DNA of 64,000 bases from an uncultured Bradyrhizobium sp. (GCF_936943645.1 NZ_CAKZJO010000053.1:186001-250000); one strand, 5' to 3'; positions 1 to 9,647 are shown, counted from the stretch's first letter. Notes: generated by a model from the letters alone, not told the origin. Numbers and translations are program-made.

Positions 1-3000
1 GACGAGCTGCCGGCGAGATCGAGGCTGAAGCCGCTGGTGCTAGATCCCGAAGTCGAGCTGATCTTGCTGGCGGCCGTTGCCACGCCGGAAGCCCCTCCGG
101 TCGCGGCGGCGCCGGCAGCGTCGGCCTTGTCGGAGAAGCTCGACGACGCCGGATCGGAGACGGCTGCAGCGACCGCAGCCGCGGTGATGCGCCCCGACGT
201 GGTCGCGCTAAGCGTGAGATTGTCGACGTTCACCGCCCCGCTTCCGCCGCTGGTGCCGGCGAACGGATCGTTGGCGCTGAACACGCCGGGCCGGATGTCG
301 GAATGGTTGTCGCCGATATAGGCGGAAGTGTCGGTATTCGCGCCGAGATAGGCGACCGACAGGCCGACCGCCGAACCGCCGCTGCCATTGTAGCTCATCG
401 CGCCGGACAGGGTCACGACCGACAGGTCCTGCTGCGCCAGGATGCCGACGGTCGGGGCATAGACGGTGGCCTGGCTCGAGATCGACGCATGGGTCGTGTT
501 GTTCAGGAAACCGAGCGAGGTGATGCCGTTCAGCGCCAGCGCGCCGGCGGCCTTGCCGGACGACGGCGCGACGGCGACGAACTGGTCCGAGGTGATTGCG
601 TTGACGGCGATGTCGTCCGCCGCGCGCAGCGTTGCGCGGTCCGAAACGCCGGCGATGGTGTTGGTGTTGAACTGGACGAGATTGAGCGCACCGCCCACGG
701 ACGATCCGCCCGAGGTGTTACCGAACGGGAAGCCGAGCGTACCGACATTGCCGGCCGCGTCGATCGACGCCATGGTCGTGGTCGCCGCGATCTGGATGCT
801 GGTGTCGTAGGTGTGGACGTCACCGTTGTTGACCGTCGCGGACCAGCTGCTGCCGCAGGCCGCGGTGGTGCAAGTCGCGGTCAGACTCGCGCTGCCGGCC
901 ACCCACGCCGTCGTGTTGTTGTTGACGACGAAATGGTTGAGCGAACCGGCGATGCCGATCGTGTCACCGGCATCCGCCGTGGCATTGGCGTAGCTGGTCA
1001 GGATGTTGCCGCCGACGCCGAGATTGCCGTTGAGATGGCCGAGGACCTCGGTCAGTCCGTCCCACTTCAGCCAGGTATTGGTGATCGGCATCGAGGTGGT
1101 GGCGTCAACGGCGATGTTGGCCGCGTTGACGGTGGTGCCGCTGCCGATATAGGCGTTGGAATTGTGGTTGAAATTGCCCCAGGCGACCGCCGCGCTGATC
1201 GCCACGCCCTCGCCGCTGGTCACGTCCTTGGTGATCGCGGAAGCCGTCGCATTGCTGCGCACGCCCCGATCGATGAGAGTGCTGACGACCGCGACGTTGC
1301 CGCTGACATAAAGGCTCGGCGCGCCGCCGCTCGGATTTTGGCCGATCGATGCCGTCGCGTTTTCAGTGCTGTTGGCCAGCGACAGCGCACCGGCGGCCTT
1401 GAAATTGAAGTTCACCGGCATCAGCGAGACCATCTGCTGAGCCATCATCCCCGACAGGCTGGGGCTGGAGACCAGGAACCCCTGGATCGCGCCGACCAGG
1501 GCCGGCGTCCCGACAATGGTCGACGCCATGGTCGAGTTGCTCGTCGTGTTCGAGGTCGCCTCGACCAGAACGGAGCCGTTCATTCGCGACGACGCGCTGG
1601 TGCCCAGCGACGAGCCGAGCTTCGCGGTTGCGGATGTGGTGACGTCGCTGATCGCGAGCGCCCCGCCAACACCACCGCTGGCGGTCGGCGTGCTCAGCGC
1701 AACCGACGTGGCGCCGGTTGAGAACGAGTTGTTGTTGATCGCCCGCACTGTCAGCGAGTTGCCGGATGCATTCACGGTGCCGACGGAAAGGTTCGCGCCG
1801 GTCCCGACATTGGCCGTGGTCGAGACCGAGCCGGTGGAATAGGCCACCGTCTCGACGAATTGCGCGCTGGAGGTCGCTGCGACCGCGGTGACGGCCATCG
1901 TTGCATCGTTGATGGCGTGGATGCCGAGGTTGCCGCCTGCGCTGATCGTGGCGCCGGAGGCAACATTGGTGCTGACATTGCCGTCGATCTTGCCGACGAC
2001 AGCGGCGGCGCCGATCGGCGAGCCGCCGATCAAGGTGCTCGCAATCGCCGGATCCTGCGCCGTCTCCGAACCATGCGAGGCGATGGAGACGTTGCCGGTG
2101 CCGTTGATGTTGGCGTTGCCGTTGATATTGACCGTCGCGGTTGCGCTCGCGGCCACGTAGCCGCCGTTGATGCCGAGCATCGAGGCCGCGAGCGTGGTGC
2201 CCACCAGCGTAAAGAGGCCAGGGACCGAGCTCGTAAAGCTGGACGATGCCGTCGAGACCGATGCGATCGTGATGTCACCGCCGGTGATCCGGCCGTCGAC
2301 CGTAATTCCCGAGGTCGCAGTGGCTTGGCCCGACAGTTTGCTGTCGCTCGCCGTCGCCGCGAGCGTCACATTGCCGCTGGTGTAATGCGTGCTGGCGGAG
2401 TTGACGGCCTGCGCGAGAATTTGCGCGCCGGCCTGGATATCGATGATCCGCGCCTCTATCCGGATGTCGTTGGCATTGCCCGTCGAATAACCATTGGTAT
2501 CGAGACGACGGGTATCGACCACCGCGTGGGCCGCCAGCGTGACCGAGTTGTCTGCCTGGATGAGGTAGGTGGCACCGGCGCTGAGCCCGTTGATCGCAGC
2601 CGCGACCGAGCTGTTCGACAGCGTCACGCCAGTATCGCCCTGAGCGGCATCGCCAAGGACGAGATCCGTCGGGTCGATCAGCAGCGTGCCGGCCTTGCCG
2701 TTGTCCGCGCTGAGGTTGACCTTGATACCCTGCCCGACGTCGATGACCCCGTTTGCGCTGAAGTCGACGAGGCCGGCATTGCCGGTCTTCGCACTGGCGT
2801 TGAACTTCGCCCCGCCCGACACGGTGAGGTTCTGCGCCGCCTTCAGCCGGATCTCGCCGGCATCGCCGGTCTTGCTGGCAATGCTCAGCCTGGCGTTCTT
2901 GCCGATCTCGATGTTGTTGCCGGCCTGCACCGTGATGTTGCTGGGCGTCGAGGTCTTGCTGCGCGCGGTCAGCCGGCCATTGACGCGGGCGTTGTTGACG

Positions 3001-3776
3001 GCGCCGATATGGATCGAGCCGTTGCTGACAGTGATCGAGCTGGCACTGCGCAGGCCCTTGGAATTGACGGAGGCCGCGAACTTGGCCGCATGATCGAGAT
3101 TGGCGATGTCGCGCTGGGTGGCGCCGCCGACGAAGACGTTCTGCCCGGTCAGCCGTACCCCGTCCTGCGCGTTGACCCGGCCGTAGATGCGGATGTTGCC
3201 GTCGGGCGAGACCGGGAACGATCCCGCCATGAGGTTGCCGACGGCCGACTGGTTGATCTGCCCGCCCGCGCCGATCAGGCTGTCGGTGAACTCGCGCGTC
3301 GGTGTCGAGACGTTGAGGCTGCCGACATTGACCACGCCGCTGCGGCCGACCACGAAGCCCTTGGGATCGGCGAAATAGACGTTACCGCCGATCGCGCCGT
3401 TCATGTAGGAGTTCAGCGTGCCGTTGACGTAGACCGGCGCGTCGCGAACGATGTTGACGAGATTTTGCGTCCCCGTCGGCAGCTGCAGATTGACGGTGTT
3501 ACCCTGCCCGACGCTGAACTGCGAGAACGAGTTGAAGGCGTTGTTGCCCGAGACCGTCGACGTCGTGACATTGGTGACGCTGCCGGAAGTCTGCAAGGAC
3601 GTCCCGGTGCGTCCATCCGGAAGAATGACGTTCGCCGTCTGTGCCCGAACGCGGACGCTGTACACCGGCAGGAAAACCATCTGCATCGCGCAGAGCAGCG
3701 ACATCGAACGGAAGCGCGAAAGCCTCCGGAATGTCGTCAGCTCGTCATCGTCTCGCGCCGCAGACGGTCCGCGCAT
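1..3776 (-). CDS. filamentous haemagglutinin-type exoprotein (TpsA-like), 3' end outside window
   Basis: The minus strand is open without a stop from the start at 3776 to the window edge (about 1,258 codons). An extended signal peptide ends near residue 46 (hydrophobic run ending VRVRAQ). It is followed by a two-partner-secretion domain at about residues 47-190, with stretches such as NAFNSFSQFSVGQGN, NLVNIVRD, VYFADPKGFVVGR and VVNVGSLNVSTPT. The rest is low-complexity beta-helix-like sequence rich in Ser, Thr, Ala, Gly and Asn. Members of this family are exported through a TpsB/Omp85-type pore and act as adhesins. The ATG is preceded by AAGAGGA at a good spacing. No TpsB gene is visible, so it would lie left of the window or elsewhere. 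The C-terminal fate of the protein (autotransporter, TPS or toxin tip) cannot be judged. Confidence 0.85.
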   Translation of the reverse strand, partial: MRGPSAARDDDELTTFRRLSRFRSMSLLCAMQMVFLPVYSVRVRAQTANVILPDGRTGTSLQTSGSVTNVTTSTVSGNNAFNSFSQFSVGQGNTVNLQLPTGTQNLVNIVRDAPVYVNGTLNSYMNGAIGGNVYFADPKGFVVGRSGVVNVGSLNVSTPTREFTDSLIGAGGQINQSAVGNLMAGSFPVSPDGNIRIYGRVNAQDGVRLTGQNVFVGGATQRDIANLDHAAKFAASVNSKGLRSASSITVSNGSIHIGAVNNARVNGRLTARSKTSTPSNITVQAGNNIEIGKNARLSIASKTGDAGEIRLKAAQNLTVSGGAKFNASAKTGNAGLVDFSANGVIDVGQGIKVNLSADNGKAGTLLIDPTDLVLGDAAQGDTGVTLSNSSVAAAINGLSAGATYLIQADNSVTLAAHAVVDTRRLDTNGYSTGNANDIRIEARIIDIQAGAQILAQAVNSASTHYTSGNVTLAATASDSKLSGQATATSGITVDGRITGGDITIASVSTASSSFTSSVPGLFTLVGTTLAASMLGINGGYVAASATATVNINGNANINGTGNVSIASHGSETAQDPAIASTLIGGSPIGAAAVVGKIDGNVSTNVASGATISAGGNLGIHAINDATMAVTAVAATSSAQFVETVAYSTGSVSTTANVGTGANLSVGTVNASGNSLTVRAINNNSFSTGATSVALSTPTASGGVGGALAISDVTTSATAKLGSSLGTSASSRMNGSVLVEATSNTTSNSTMASTIVGTPALVGAIQGFLVSSPSLSGMMAQQMVSLMPVNFNFKAAGALSLANSTENATASIGQNPSGGAPSLYVSGNVAVVSTLIDRGVRSNATASAITKDVTSGEGVAISAAVAWGNFNHNSNAYIGSGTTVNAANIAVDATTSMPITNTWLKWDGLTEVLGHLNGNLGVGGNILTSYANATADAGDTIGIAGSLNHFVVNNNTTAWVAGSASLTATCTTAACGSSWSATVNNGDVHTYDTSIQIAATTTMASIDAAGNVGTLGFPFGNTSGGSSVGGALNLVQFNTNTIAGVSDRATLRAADDIAVNAITSDQFVAVAPSSGKAAGALALNGITSLGFLNNTTHASISSQATVYAPTVGILAQQDLSVVTLSGAMSYNGSGGSAVGLSVAYLGANTDTSAYIGDNHSDIRPGVFSANDPFAGTSGGSGAVNVDNLTLSATTSGRITAAAVAAAVSDPASSSFSDKADAAGAAATGGASGVATAASKISSTSGSSTSGFSLDLAGSS

Positions 3777-3845
3777 GTCAGATCCTCTTCATCGGCATTG
3801 GCGCCGATCCACAACCGGGTGGGAGAATGTCGTGCGATCCGGGCA

Positions 3846-4595
3846 TCAGAACTGGCCGGGCGGCAGCTTGAAGATGTCGGGGCTCTTGGCGTCGGCCACG
3901 TAGAACAGCAGGAGGCTGGTCGGGGTCAGCACACGCTGGTTGTTGTCCTTGTTCTCGAACGTGCCCTGCAGCAGCAGGATCACCGAGCGATCTTTGGCGT
4001 CGCTGCCGCGGAACATCACGATGCCGCCGGCGACGGGCATGTTGACCGCGATGGAATCGGGCTTGAAGCCCTCGCCCATGAAATGGGCGCGCAGGATGTT
4101 GGCGTTGGAGAACAGCTTCTCCGGCGTGATCGCGGCGTCAGTCCCCTTCGACCAGACCGCGCCGACCTGGATCAGCGATTTGGACTTGTAGCCGAACACA
4201 TAGGACAGCTCGGCAGTCCCGCCGTTCGGCAGCAACTCCGGAACGGACAGCAGAATGCTGTGCGTCAGCTCGGCGGCATTGTCCTGCGCCTTGATGGCGT
4301 CGGGCTTGACGTTGAAGTCCTTCGCCATCGCCGCGCGCACGTCGGCCTCGTTCATGCCGAACTTGGCGGAGCGGAAGCCATCGATCGCCTTGGTCTTGTC
4401 CTCCGCGCCCGGCGCCTCGGCCGACGGCGCCCCGGCGGCGACAGGGGTGCCGGCTGCAGCGGGGGTACCGGCCGCAGCGGCCCTGGGGGCGGGCGCGGCC
4501 TTCTGCTTCGGCACGGCGCCCTGAGCCGCAAGCGGCCCGGCAGCAACGGAGGTGAGCAGGCCGACGACGGCCGGAATGAGATAGATCTTGCGCAT
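3846..4595 (-). CDS. predicted secreted protein of unknown function
   Basis: This 249-residue protein starts MRKIYLIPAVVGLLTSVAAG and has a classical signal peptide, probably cut after PLAAQ. An Ala/Pro-rich low-complexity linker (roughly residues 25-65) follows, then a compact domain beginning GFRSAKFGMNEADVRAAMAK and ending KLPPGQF. I do not recognise the domain. The frame stays open upstream to 4880, but the upstream part has no signal sequence and overlaps the divergent promoter region, so I chose the ATG at 4595. It lies 69 bp upstream of, and on the same strand as, the haemagglutinin-like gene and could be co-transcribed with it. A role in biogenesis of that exoprotein is only a guess from position. 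Confidence 0.7.
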   Translation of the reverse strand: MRKIYLIPAVVGLLTSVAAGPLAAQGAVPKQKAAPAPRAAAAGTPAAAGTPVAAGAPSAEAPGAEDKTKAIDGFRSAKFGMNEADVRAAMAKDFNVKPDAIKAQDNAAELTHSILLSVPELLPNGGTAELSYVFGYKSKSLIQVGAVWSKGTDAAITPEKLFSNANILRAHFMGEGFKPDSIAVNMPVAGGIVMFRGSDAKDRSVILLLQGTFENKDNNQRVLTPTSLLLFYVADAKSPDIFKLPPGQF

Positions 4596-4888
4596 CGAAA
4601 ACCTTCGAAACAACTTGAAACAACGCTTCAAAAATCGGCAGCTGCGAAATCGGCTCCCCCGAACCGCCACCGCAAGCGAGACGGAAAATGTTGCAACGCC
4701 ACAAGGCGTTACAAGGCGCCACCGAGGAGACAAGGTTCGAAACAGCGACTCTTTGGCTGCGTAGGAATACGGTATCGGGCTGCCAAACGCTGCGAATGAA
4801 CATTCACAAGCGCATTTTTTGATCAATTGTGGACACCGGCCGTTCGCGCTAAGCAACAAACTGGGGCAAGCCATATGCAAAGAATTCC

Positions 4889-5920
4889 ATGACCGAACGG
4901 CGTTCCGCTTTCGCGGTCGATCGCCGCGGCTTCATTCGCCTTGCGGGAGCAACCGCCGCAGCATGGATCACGCTCGGCGCAACGTCGGATCGCGTGCGGA
5001 TCGTGGCATCGTTGACCGCATTGCGGCTCGACGACGAACTGACAAGGCGGAGCATGATCGACAGTCCGACCTCGCGCCTTGGCGGCCTCATCGCCGGCCT
5101 GAGACAGCGCGGCTGGGTCGAAGGCGTCAATTTCCGCCTCGAGCTCCGTTCGAGCTTCGGCCCACCAGACCGGATGAAGGCGGCGATCCAGGAGTTGCTG
5201 GCGCTCAATCCGGATGTGATCCTGACGGGATCGACGATTGAGACTGCAGCTGTCCTTGCCGCAACGAAGACCATTCCCATCGTGTTCGCGACCGCCAACG
5301 ATCCCGTGGGCAACGGCTTCGTCGAAAGCCTTGCGCATCCCGGCGGCAACGTCACCGGCTTCACCAGCAGCACGGCCGAGATGGGCGGCAAATGGCTGCA
5401 GCTGATCCGGGAAGCCGTGCCTGACATCGCCCGCGTCGGCATCCTCTTCAACCCCGCGACCACCCCTCGCGGCGGGCGCTTCTTCCTCGACTCGATCGAG
5501 CAGGAGGCGATGGAGTCCGGAGTGTCCGCAGTCCCCGCCCCGGTCAACGCGCCGGCGGAGATCGACGACGCCGTCAGGCGCTTCTCCGAATCGCCGAAGG
5601 CGGCGATGATCGCGCTGGTCGACAGCTTCCTCGTCGTCAACCGGCAGGCGGTCGTTGCGGCGGCGGACAAATATCGCGTGCCCACGATCTATCCGTTCCA
5701 TTATTTCATGGATGCCGGCGGATTGATGAGCTACGGGCCGACGCTGGAGGTGCGCTCGGCCGACTATGTCGATCTCATCCTGCGCGGCACCAAGGCCGGA
5801 GACCTCCCGGTGCAGTCACCGCGGAAATACGAGCTGCTGATCAACCGCACGGTCGCCCGTACGCTGGGATTGACGATTCCCTTCACGCTGCTCGCGCGGG
5901 CCGACGAGATCCGCGAGTGA
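4889..5920 (+). CDS. Tat-exported ABC-type substrate-binding protein (TrpX/ABC_sub_bind type)
   Basis: This 343-residue periplasmic binding protein has the N-terminal twin-arginine segment DRRGFIRLAGATAAAW, indicating Tat export. The fold is that of the ABC_sub_bind family (PF04392): an early LRQRGWVEG segment, a VILTGSTIETAAVLAAT strand-turn, PIVFATANDPVGNGFVESLA, and a second lobe with VGILFNPATTP and VPTIYPFHYFMDAGG. Its last four bases (GTGA) overlap the start of the hybrid kinase gene, and there are no permease or ATPase genes beside it. The simplest reading is that the protein presents a ligand to the kinase sensor domain rather than feeding a transporter. The ligand is unknown. Confidence 0.8.
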   Translation: MTERRSAFAVDRRGFIRLAGATAAAWITLGATSDRVRIVASLTALRLDDELTRRSMIDSPTSRLGGLIAGLRQRGWVEGVNFRLELRSSFGPPDRMKAAIQELLALNPDVILTGSTIETAAVLAATKTIPIVFATANDPVGNGFVESLAHPGGNVTGFTSSTAEMGGKWLQLIREAVPDIARVGILFNPATTPRGGRFFLDSIEQEAMESGVSAVPAPVNAPAEIDDAVRRFSESPKAAMIALVDSFLVVNRQAVVAAADKYRVPTIYPFHYFMDAGGLMSYGPTLEVRSADYVDLILRGTKAGDLPVQSPRKYELLINRTVARTLGLTIPFTLLARADEIRE

Positions 5921-8607
5921 ACGAGACGGCCGACCAGGGACCGCTGCGCACGCCTCCCGGCCGGCTGTTCCGCAAATATCTCTACTCGATCGTCGCCCTC
6001 GTCTTTGCTGCGCTCGCCATCAACACGGGCTTCGACGTCTGGTTCTCCTATCGCGAACAGAAACAGCTGCTGGCGGCAACCCAGCGCGAGCAGGCAGCGT
6101 CCGCCGCGATTCAGATCGGCCAGTTCGTCGGCCAGATCGAGAGCCAGATCAGATGGCTCGCGCGCCTGCCGCCGGAGCTGTCGACCAACGAAGACAAGCG
6201 CCTGAACGCCATCCGTCTGTTGCGCCTCTCGCCGGCCATTGCGGAAATCGCCGAGTTGGACTCGCAAGGTCTGGAGCTGCTGCGCGTGTCCCGCCGGGTC
6301 GCAGACAAGGTCGGCAGCAAGACCGACCTTTCCGCCTCGCCCGCCTTTCGCGGAGCCAATGACAGCCGCGCATTTTACGGACCGGTGTACTTCTTCGCCG
6401 ATACCGAGCCGTTCATGACGCTCGCCACGCGCGGCGTCGGCCGCAATCCGAACGTGATCGTCGCCGAGGTCAATCTGCGTTTCATCTGGGACCTCGTTGC
6501 CGGCATCAGGGTCGGCAACACCGGCAAGGCCTACGTCGTCGATCGCATGGGAGTCTTGATCGCACATCCCGATTTGTGGCGCGCCTTGCAGCGCAGCGAT
6601 CTCTCCAGCCATCCGGACGTCCGCTCCGCGCTCGATGGCGTGGGGCCGCCCTCAGGGGGGCTGGTCAAGGAGGATCTGACCGGTCAACGCGTGCTCTCGA
6701 CCTATGCGACGGTGCCCTCGCTCGGCTGGCTGGTGTTCGTCGAGCTGCCGCTCAGCGAAGCCTATGCGCCGATCTATGCATCGATCGGCCGTTCGACCTT
6801 CCTGCTCGTCGTCCTGCTGATCGGCGCGGTGCTGGTCTCTCTCTTTCTCAGCCGGCGCATGACGGGGCCGATCCAGCTGCTGACCCAGGGCGCACGGCGG
6901 ATCGGCAGCGGCGATCTCGGCCTGCGGCTCGCGATCAGGACCGGCGACGAGCTGGAAGCGCTTGGCGACCAGTTCAACCGCATGGCCGCTCACCTGCGCG
7001 ACTCCTACGCGACGCTCGAGCGCAAGGTGATCGAGCGCACCTCCGAGCTGGAGAAGGCGCGCGACCACGCGCTTGCCGAGCACGATGCCGCCGAGCGGGC
7101 GCGCAGCGCGGCGGTGGCGGCCAATGAGACCAAATCGCGCTTCCTCGCCGTCATCAGCCACGAGCTGCGCACGCCGCTGAACGGCGTCATGGGCATGCTG
7201 CAACTGCTCGACGACGGTAGCCTCAGTGATGCGCAGCGGCGCCACCACGCCACCGCTGCGGCGTCAGGCGAAACGCTGATCGCGCTGGTCGATGCCGTGC
7301 TGGAATATGCCCGCCTCGAAGCCAGCACCGAAACGCTGGAGCCGCGCAATTTCCGGCTCGACCAGCTGATCGAGACGGCCGCCGACCTGATGCGTCCGCA
7401 GGCCTTCGGCAAGGGACTGACCTTCGACCTCGCCTGCGACGCCTCGGTGGGCACCATCGTGCATGGCGATCCCGTCAGGCTCAACCGCATCCTGCTCAAT
7501 CTGATCGGCAACGCCATCAAGTTCACGCCATCGGGCGGGATCGCCGTGAACGCGGCGGCCGAGCCGCACGACGATCATATCTTGCTGCGCATCACCGTTC
7601 GCGACACCGGCATCGGGATCGCCCCCGACATGCACGAGCGGATCTTCGAGGACTTCGTCCAGGCGGACGACAGCATTGCACGACGGTTCGGCGGCACCGG
7701 TCTCGGCCTCGCCATCGCACGCCGCCTCAGCCGCCTGATGCGCGGCGAGCTGACGGTCGAGAGCACGCCGGGCGCGGGCAGCACCTTCGCCCTCGAAGTG
7801 CCGTTAAGCCGGGCCGCGAGCGGCATCGCGCAAGGCACGGTGCCGCCGCCGTCGCGGCAGCTTCGCGTGCTTCTGGTCGACGACGATCCCGTCAATTGCG
7901 AGGTCGGCGAGGCGATTTTGAAACGGCTCGGCCATCTCCCCACCGTCGCAAGAAACGGCGCGTCGGCCATAGAGCTTGCCCGCGGCCAGTCGTTCGACAT
8001 CATCCTGATGGATCTGCACATGCCGGACATGGACGGCGTGGAGGCGGCATCGCGGATCGGCAAGCTCGGCCTGTCAAGCATGCCGCGCATCATTGCCGTG
8101 ACCGCCGATGTGTCGCGCAGCGCGCGCGAGCGGCTCGCCGGAGCCGGCATCGCCAAGGTCGTCAGCAAGCCAATCCTGATCAACGCCCTCCGCGAGGCGA
8201 TCGAGGACACCCCGGACGCGCCGGCCACAGCCCGACTCGCCGCGGGCGCCTTGATCGACCGGCATTTCCTCGACGACCAGAAGGAGTTGCTGGGTCCGAC
8301 ACAGATCGCAAAGCTGCATCATCTGCTGCAGGAAACCAGCGACAAGCTGATCGCGGACATCACCAGGGCCGCGGCGACCGGCGATCGCAAGCAGCTCGCG
8401 CGGTTCACGCATCAGCTTGGTAGCGCCGCCGCCACGCTCGGCCTCGTCCGCCTGTTCGAGCGCTGCCGCGAGGTCGAGGAGACTGCACTCGCGCTGTCGG
8501 CCTCCGAATGCCAGAGTGCCGCGCACGAGCTCTCCGCGCTTCAGAAGGCCTCGATGGGCTCGCTGGATAAGTTGCTTGGGCCGACCGAGGAGCGCTCGGT
8601 CAGCTAG
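5917..8607 (+). CDS. hybrid sensor histidine kinase (Cache-like sensor, HAMP, HisKA, HATPase, REC, Hpt)
   Basis: An 896-residue membrane kinase starting with GTG inside the stop of the preceding gene. A first transmembrane helix (about residues 19-41) and a second (about 290-312) bracket a periplasmic Cache-like sensor with NTGKAYVVDRMGVLIAHPD. A HAMP domain and coiled coil follow. HisKA carries the phospho-acceptor H415 in ISHELRTPLNG. The ATPase domain shows NLIGNAIKF, DTGIGIAPD and GGTGLGLAIA. The receiver domain has DDD near its start and D699 in ILMDLHMPDMDG. The C-terminal Hpt carries H832 in FTHQLGSAA. This is a full four-step phosphorelay module, like TorS or BarA. No response regulator gene lies nearby, so the output is encoded elsewhere. 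The 3' end overlaps the convergent LysR gene by 8 bp. Confidence 0.93.
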   Translation: MNETADQGPLRTPPGRLFRKYLYSIVALVFAALAINTGFDVWFSYREQKQLLAATQREQAASAAIQIGQFVGQIESQIRWLARLPPELSTNEDKRLNAIRLLRLSPAIAEIAELDSQGLELLRVSRRVADKVGSKTDLSASPAFRGANDSRAFYGPVYFFADTEPFMTLATRGVGRNPNVIVAEVNLRFIWDLVAGIRVGNTGKAYVVDRMGVLIAHPDLWRALQRSDLSSHPDVRSALDGVGPPSGGLVKEDLTGQRVLSTYATVPSLGWLVFVELPLSEAYAPIYASIGRSTFLLVVLLIGAVLVSLFLSRRMTGPIQLLTQGARRIGSGDLGLRLAIRTGDELEALGDQFNRMAAHLRDSYATLERKVIERTSELEKARDHALAEHDAAERARSAAVAANETKSRFLAVISHELRTPLNGVMGMLQLLDDGSLSDAQRRHHATAAASGETLIALVDAVLEYARLEASTETLEPRNFRLDQLIETAADLMRPQAFGKGLTFDLACDASVGTIVHGDPVRLNRILLNLIGNAIKFTPSGGIAVNAAAEPHDDHILLRITVRDTGIGIAPDMHERIFEDFVQADDSIARRFGGTGLGLAIARRLSRLMRGELTVESTPGAGSTFALEVPLSRAASGIAQGTVPPPSRQLRVLLVDDDPVNCEVGEAILKRLGHLPTVARNGASAIELARGQSFDIILMDLHMPDMDGVEAASRIGKLGLSSMPRIIAVTADVSRSARERLAGAGIAKVVSKPILINALREAIEDTPDAPATARLAAGALIDRHFLDDQKELLGPTQIAKLHHLLQETSDKLIADITRAAATGDRKQLARFTHQLGSAAATLGLVRLFERCREVEETALALSASECQSAAHELSALQKASMGSLDKLLGPTEERSVS

Positions 8608-9520
8608 CGGCCACCGGTTTGCGCAAGCCCTCCTCCTCCCGCCCGAACCGCTCCACCAGGAAATCGATCAACAGCCGCACCTTCACGGACAGATGCCGCG
8701 TCGGCGGATAGACCGCGTACAGTGCGAGCGGCGGCGCGGCATAGTCGTCCAGCACCGTTCGCAGGTCGCCCTTCTTCAACGCCTCACCGGCAATGAACTC
8801 CGGCAGCAGCGCGAGCCCCCTGCCCTTGATCGCGACGTCGCGCAGCACCTCGGCATTGTTGACGCAGAGCGACCACGCCGGCTGGATCCAATGGTCGCCG
8901 TCCGCGCCCGTCAGCTTCCACTGATTGCCTGTCAGCAGGAATCCATAAGTCAGCGCGGCATGCTCGCGCAGATCCTGCGGGTGCTCTGGCGTGCCGCGAC
9001 GCGCGAGGTAATCCGGCGAGGCGCAGATCATGCGCGCCACCGGCATGATCTTTCGCGCGATCAGGCTCGACGATTCCAATTCCGCAATCCGCAGCGTCAC
9101 ATCAAAGCCGTCCTGCACGGGATCGAGCAGATCGTCGCTGAGCACGATCTGGAGCTGGAGCTCCGGATATCGCGCCATGAAGTCGGCGAGCATCGGCCCG
9201 AGCCGCATCGTGCCGAACGACATTGGCGCGTTGACGCGGAGCAGGCCCCGCGGCGCCGACTGCGCTTGCGTTACCGCCTGGTCGGCGGCCTCGACCTCCG
9301 AAAGAATGACGAGCGCGCGTTCGAAATAGCGCTGGCCGTTCTCGGTGGGGCTGGCATGCCGCGTGGTCCGGTTCAGCAACTGGACGCCGAGGCTCTGCTC
9401 GAGGTCGGCGATGTATTTGCTGATCGCCGAGCGCGAGAGCCTGAGCTGCCGGCCCGCTTCGGCAAAGCTGCCGCTTTCGACCACCTTCACGAAGGCGCGG
9501 AGGCTGCCGAGCTTATCCAA
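8600..9520 (-). CDS. LysR-family transcriptional regulator
   Basis: This 306-residue protein has an N-terminal winged helix-turn-helix (MDKLGSLRAFVKVVESGSFAEAGRQLRLSRSAISKYIADLEQ, residues 1-42, described here in overlapping parts) and a LysR substrate domain with GLLRVNAPMSFG and a C-terminal effector lobe. The subgroup resembles the short-chain CrgA/AaeR/QseD-like regulators. It is divergent from the dioxygenase-hydrolase pair, with 127 bp between the start codons, and probably controls that pair and itself. Within that gap are two copies of an ATTGTYTCCAA element. The effector may be an aromatic or quinone compound, judged only from the targets. Confidence 0.88.
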   Translation of the reverse strand: MDKLGSLRAFVKVVESGSFAEAGRQLRLSRSAISKYIADLEQSLGVQLLNRTTRHASPTENGQRYFERALVILSEVEAADQAVTQAQSAPRGLLRVNAPMSFGTMRLGPMLADFMARYPELQLQIVLSDDLLDPVQDGFDVTLRIAELESSSLIARKIMPVARMICASPDYLARRGTPEHPQDLREHAALTYGFLLTGNQWKLTGADGDHWIQPAWSLCVNNAEVLRDVAIKGRGLALLPEFIAGEALKKGDLRTVLDDYAAPPLALYAVYPPTRHLSVKVRLLIDFLVERFGREEEGLRKPVAAS

Positions 9521-9535
9521 TGGCGGCTTCCGGCG

Positions 9536-9590
9536 ATTGTTTCCAAATCGTAGACATAGCCGTCATATTTACATGGATTGTCTCCAATCC
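9536..9590. promoter_or_regulatory. two repeated operator-like sites between the LysR gene and the dioxygenase gene
   Basis: ATTGTTTCCAA occurs at 9536-9546 and ATTGTCTCCAA at 9577-9587, 41 bp apart (about four helical turns). The second lies within a perfect dyad, GGATTG and CAATCC separated by four bases (9575-9590). The first lies in the weaker dyad GATTG/AAATC. Paired dyads in a divergent LysR intergenic region are typical of recognition and activation sites. Binding is inferred. Confidence 0.5.
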
Positions 9591-9647
9591 AAAGCGGAAC
9601 AATATTTCCGGCCAGAGCAAGAGGCTCCCCGAGTTTGGAGGACGACA

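Noticed and set aside
303..4799. Long plus-strand open frames opposite the haemagglutinin-like gene (for example 303-1721 and 1860-4799)
   Set aside because: They are Arg/Gly/Asp-rich, without domain sense, and lie antisense to a frame on the minus strand with a signal peptide and a TPS domain. They are GC-driven shadows.
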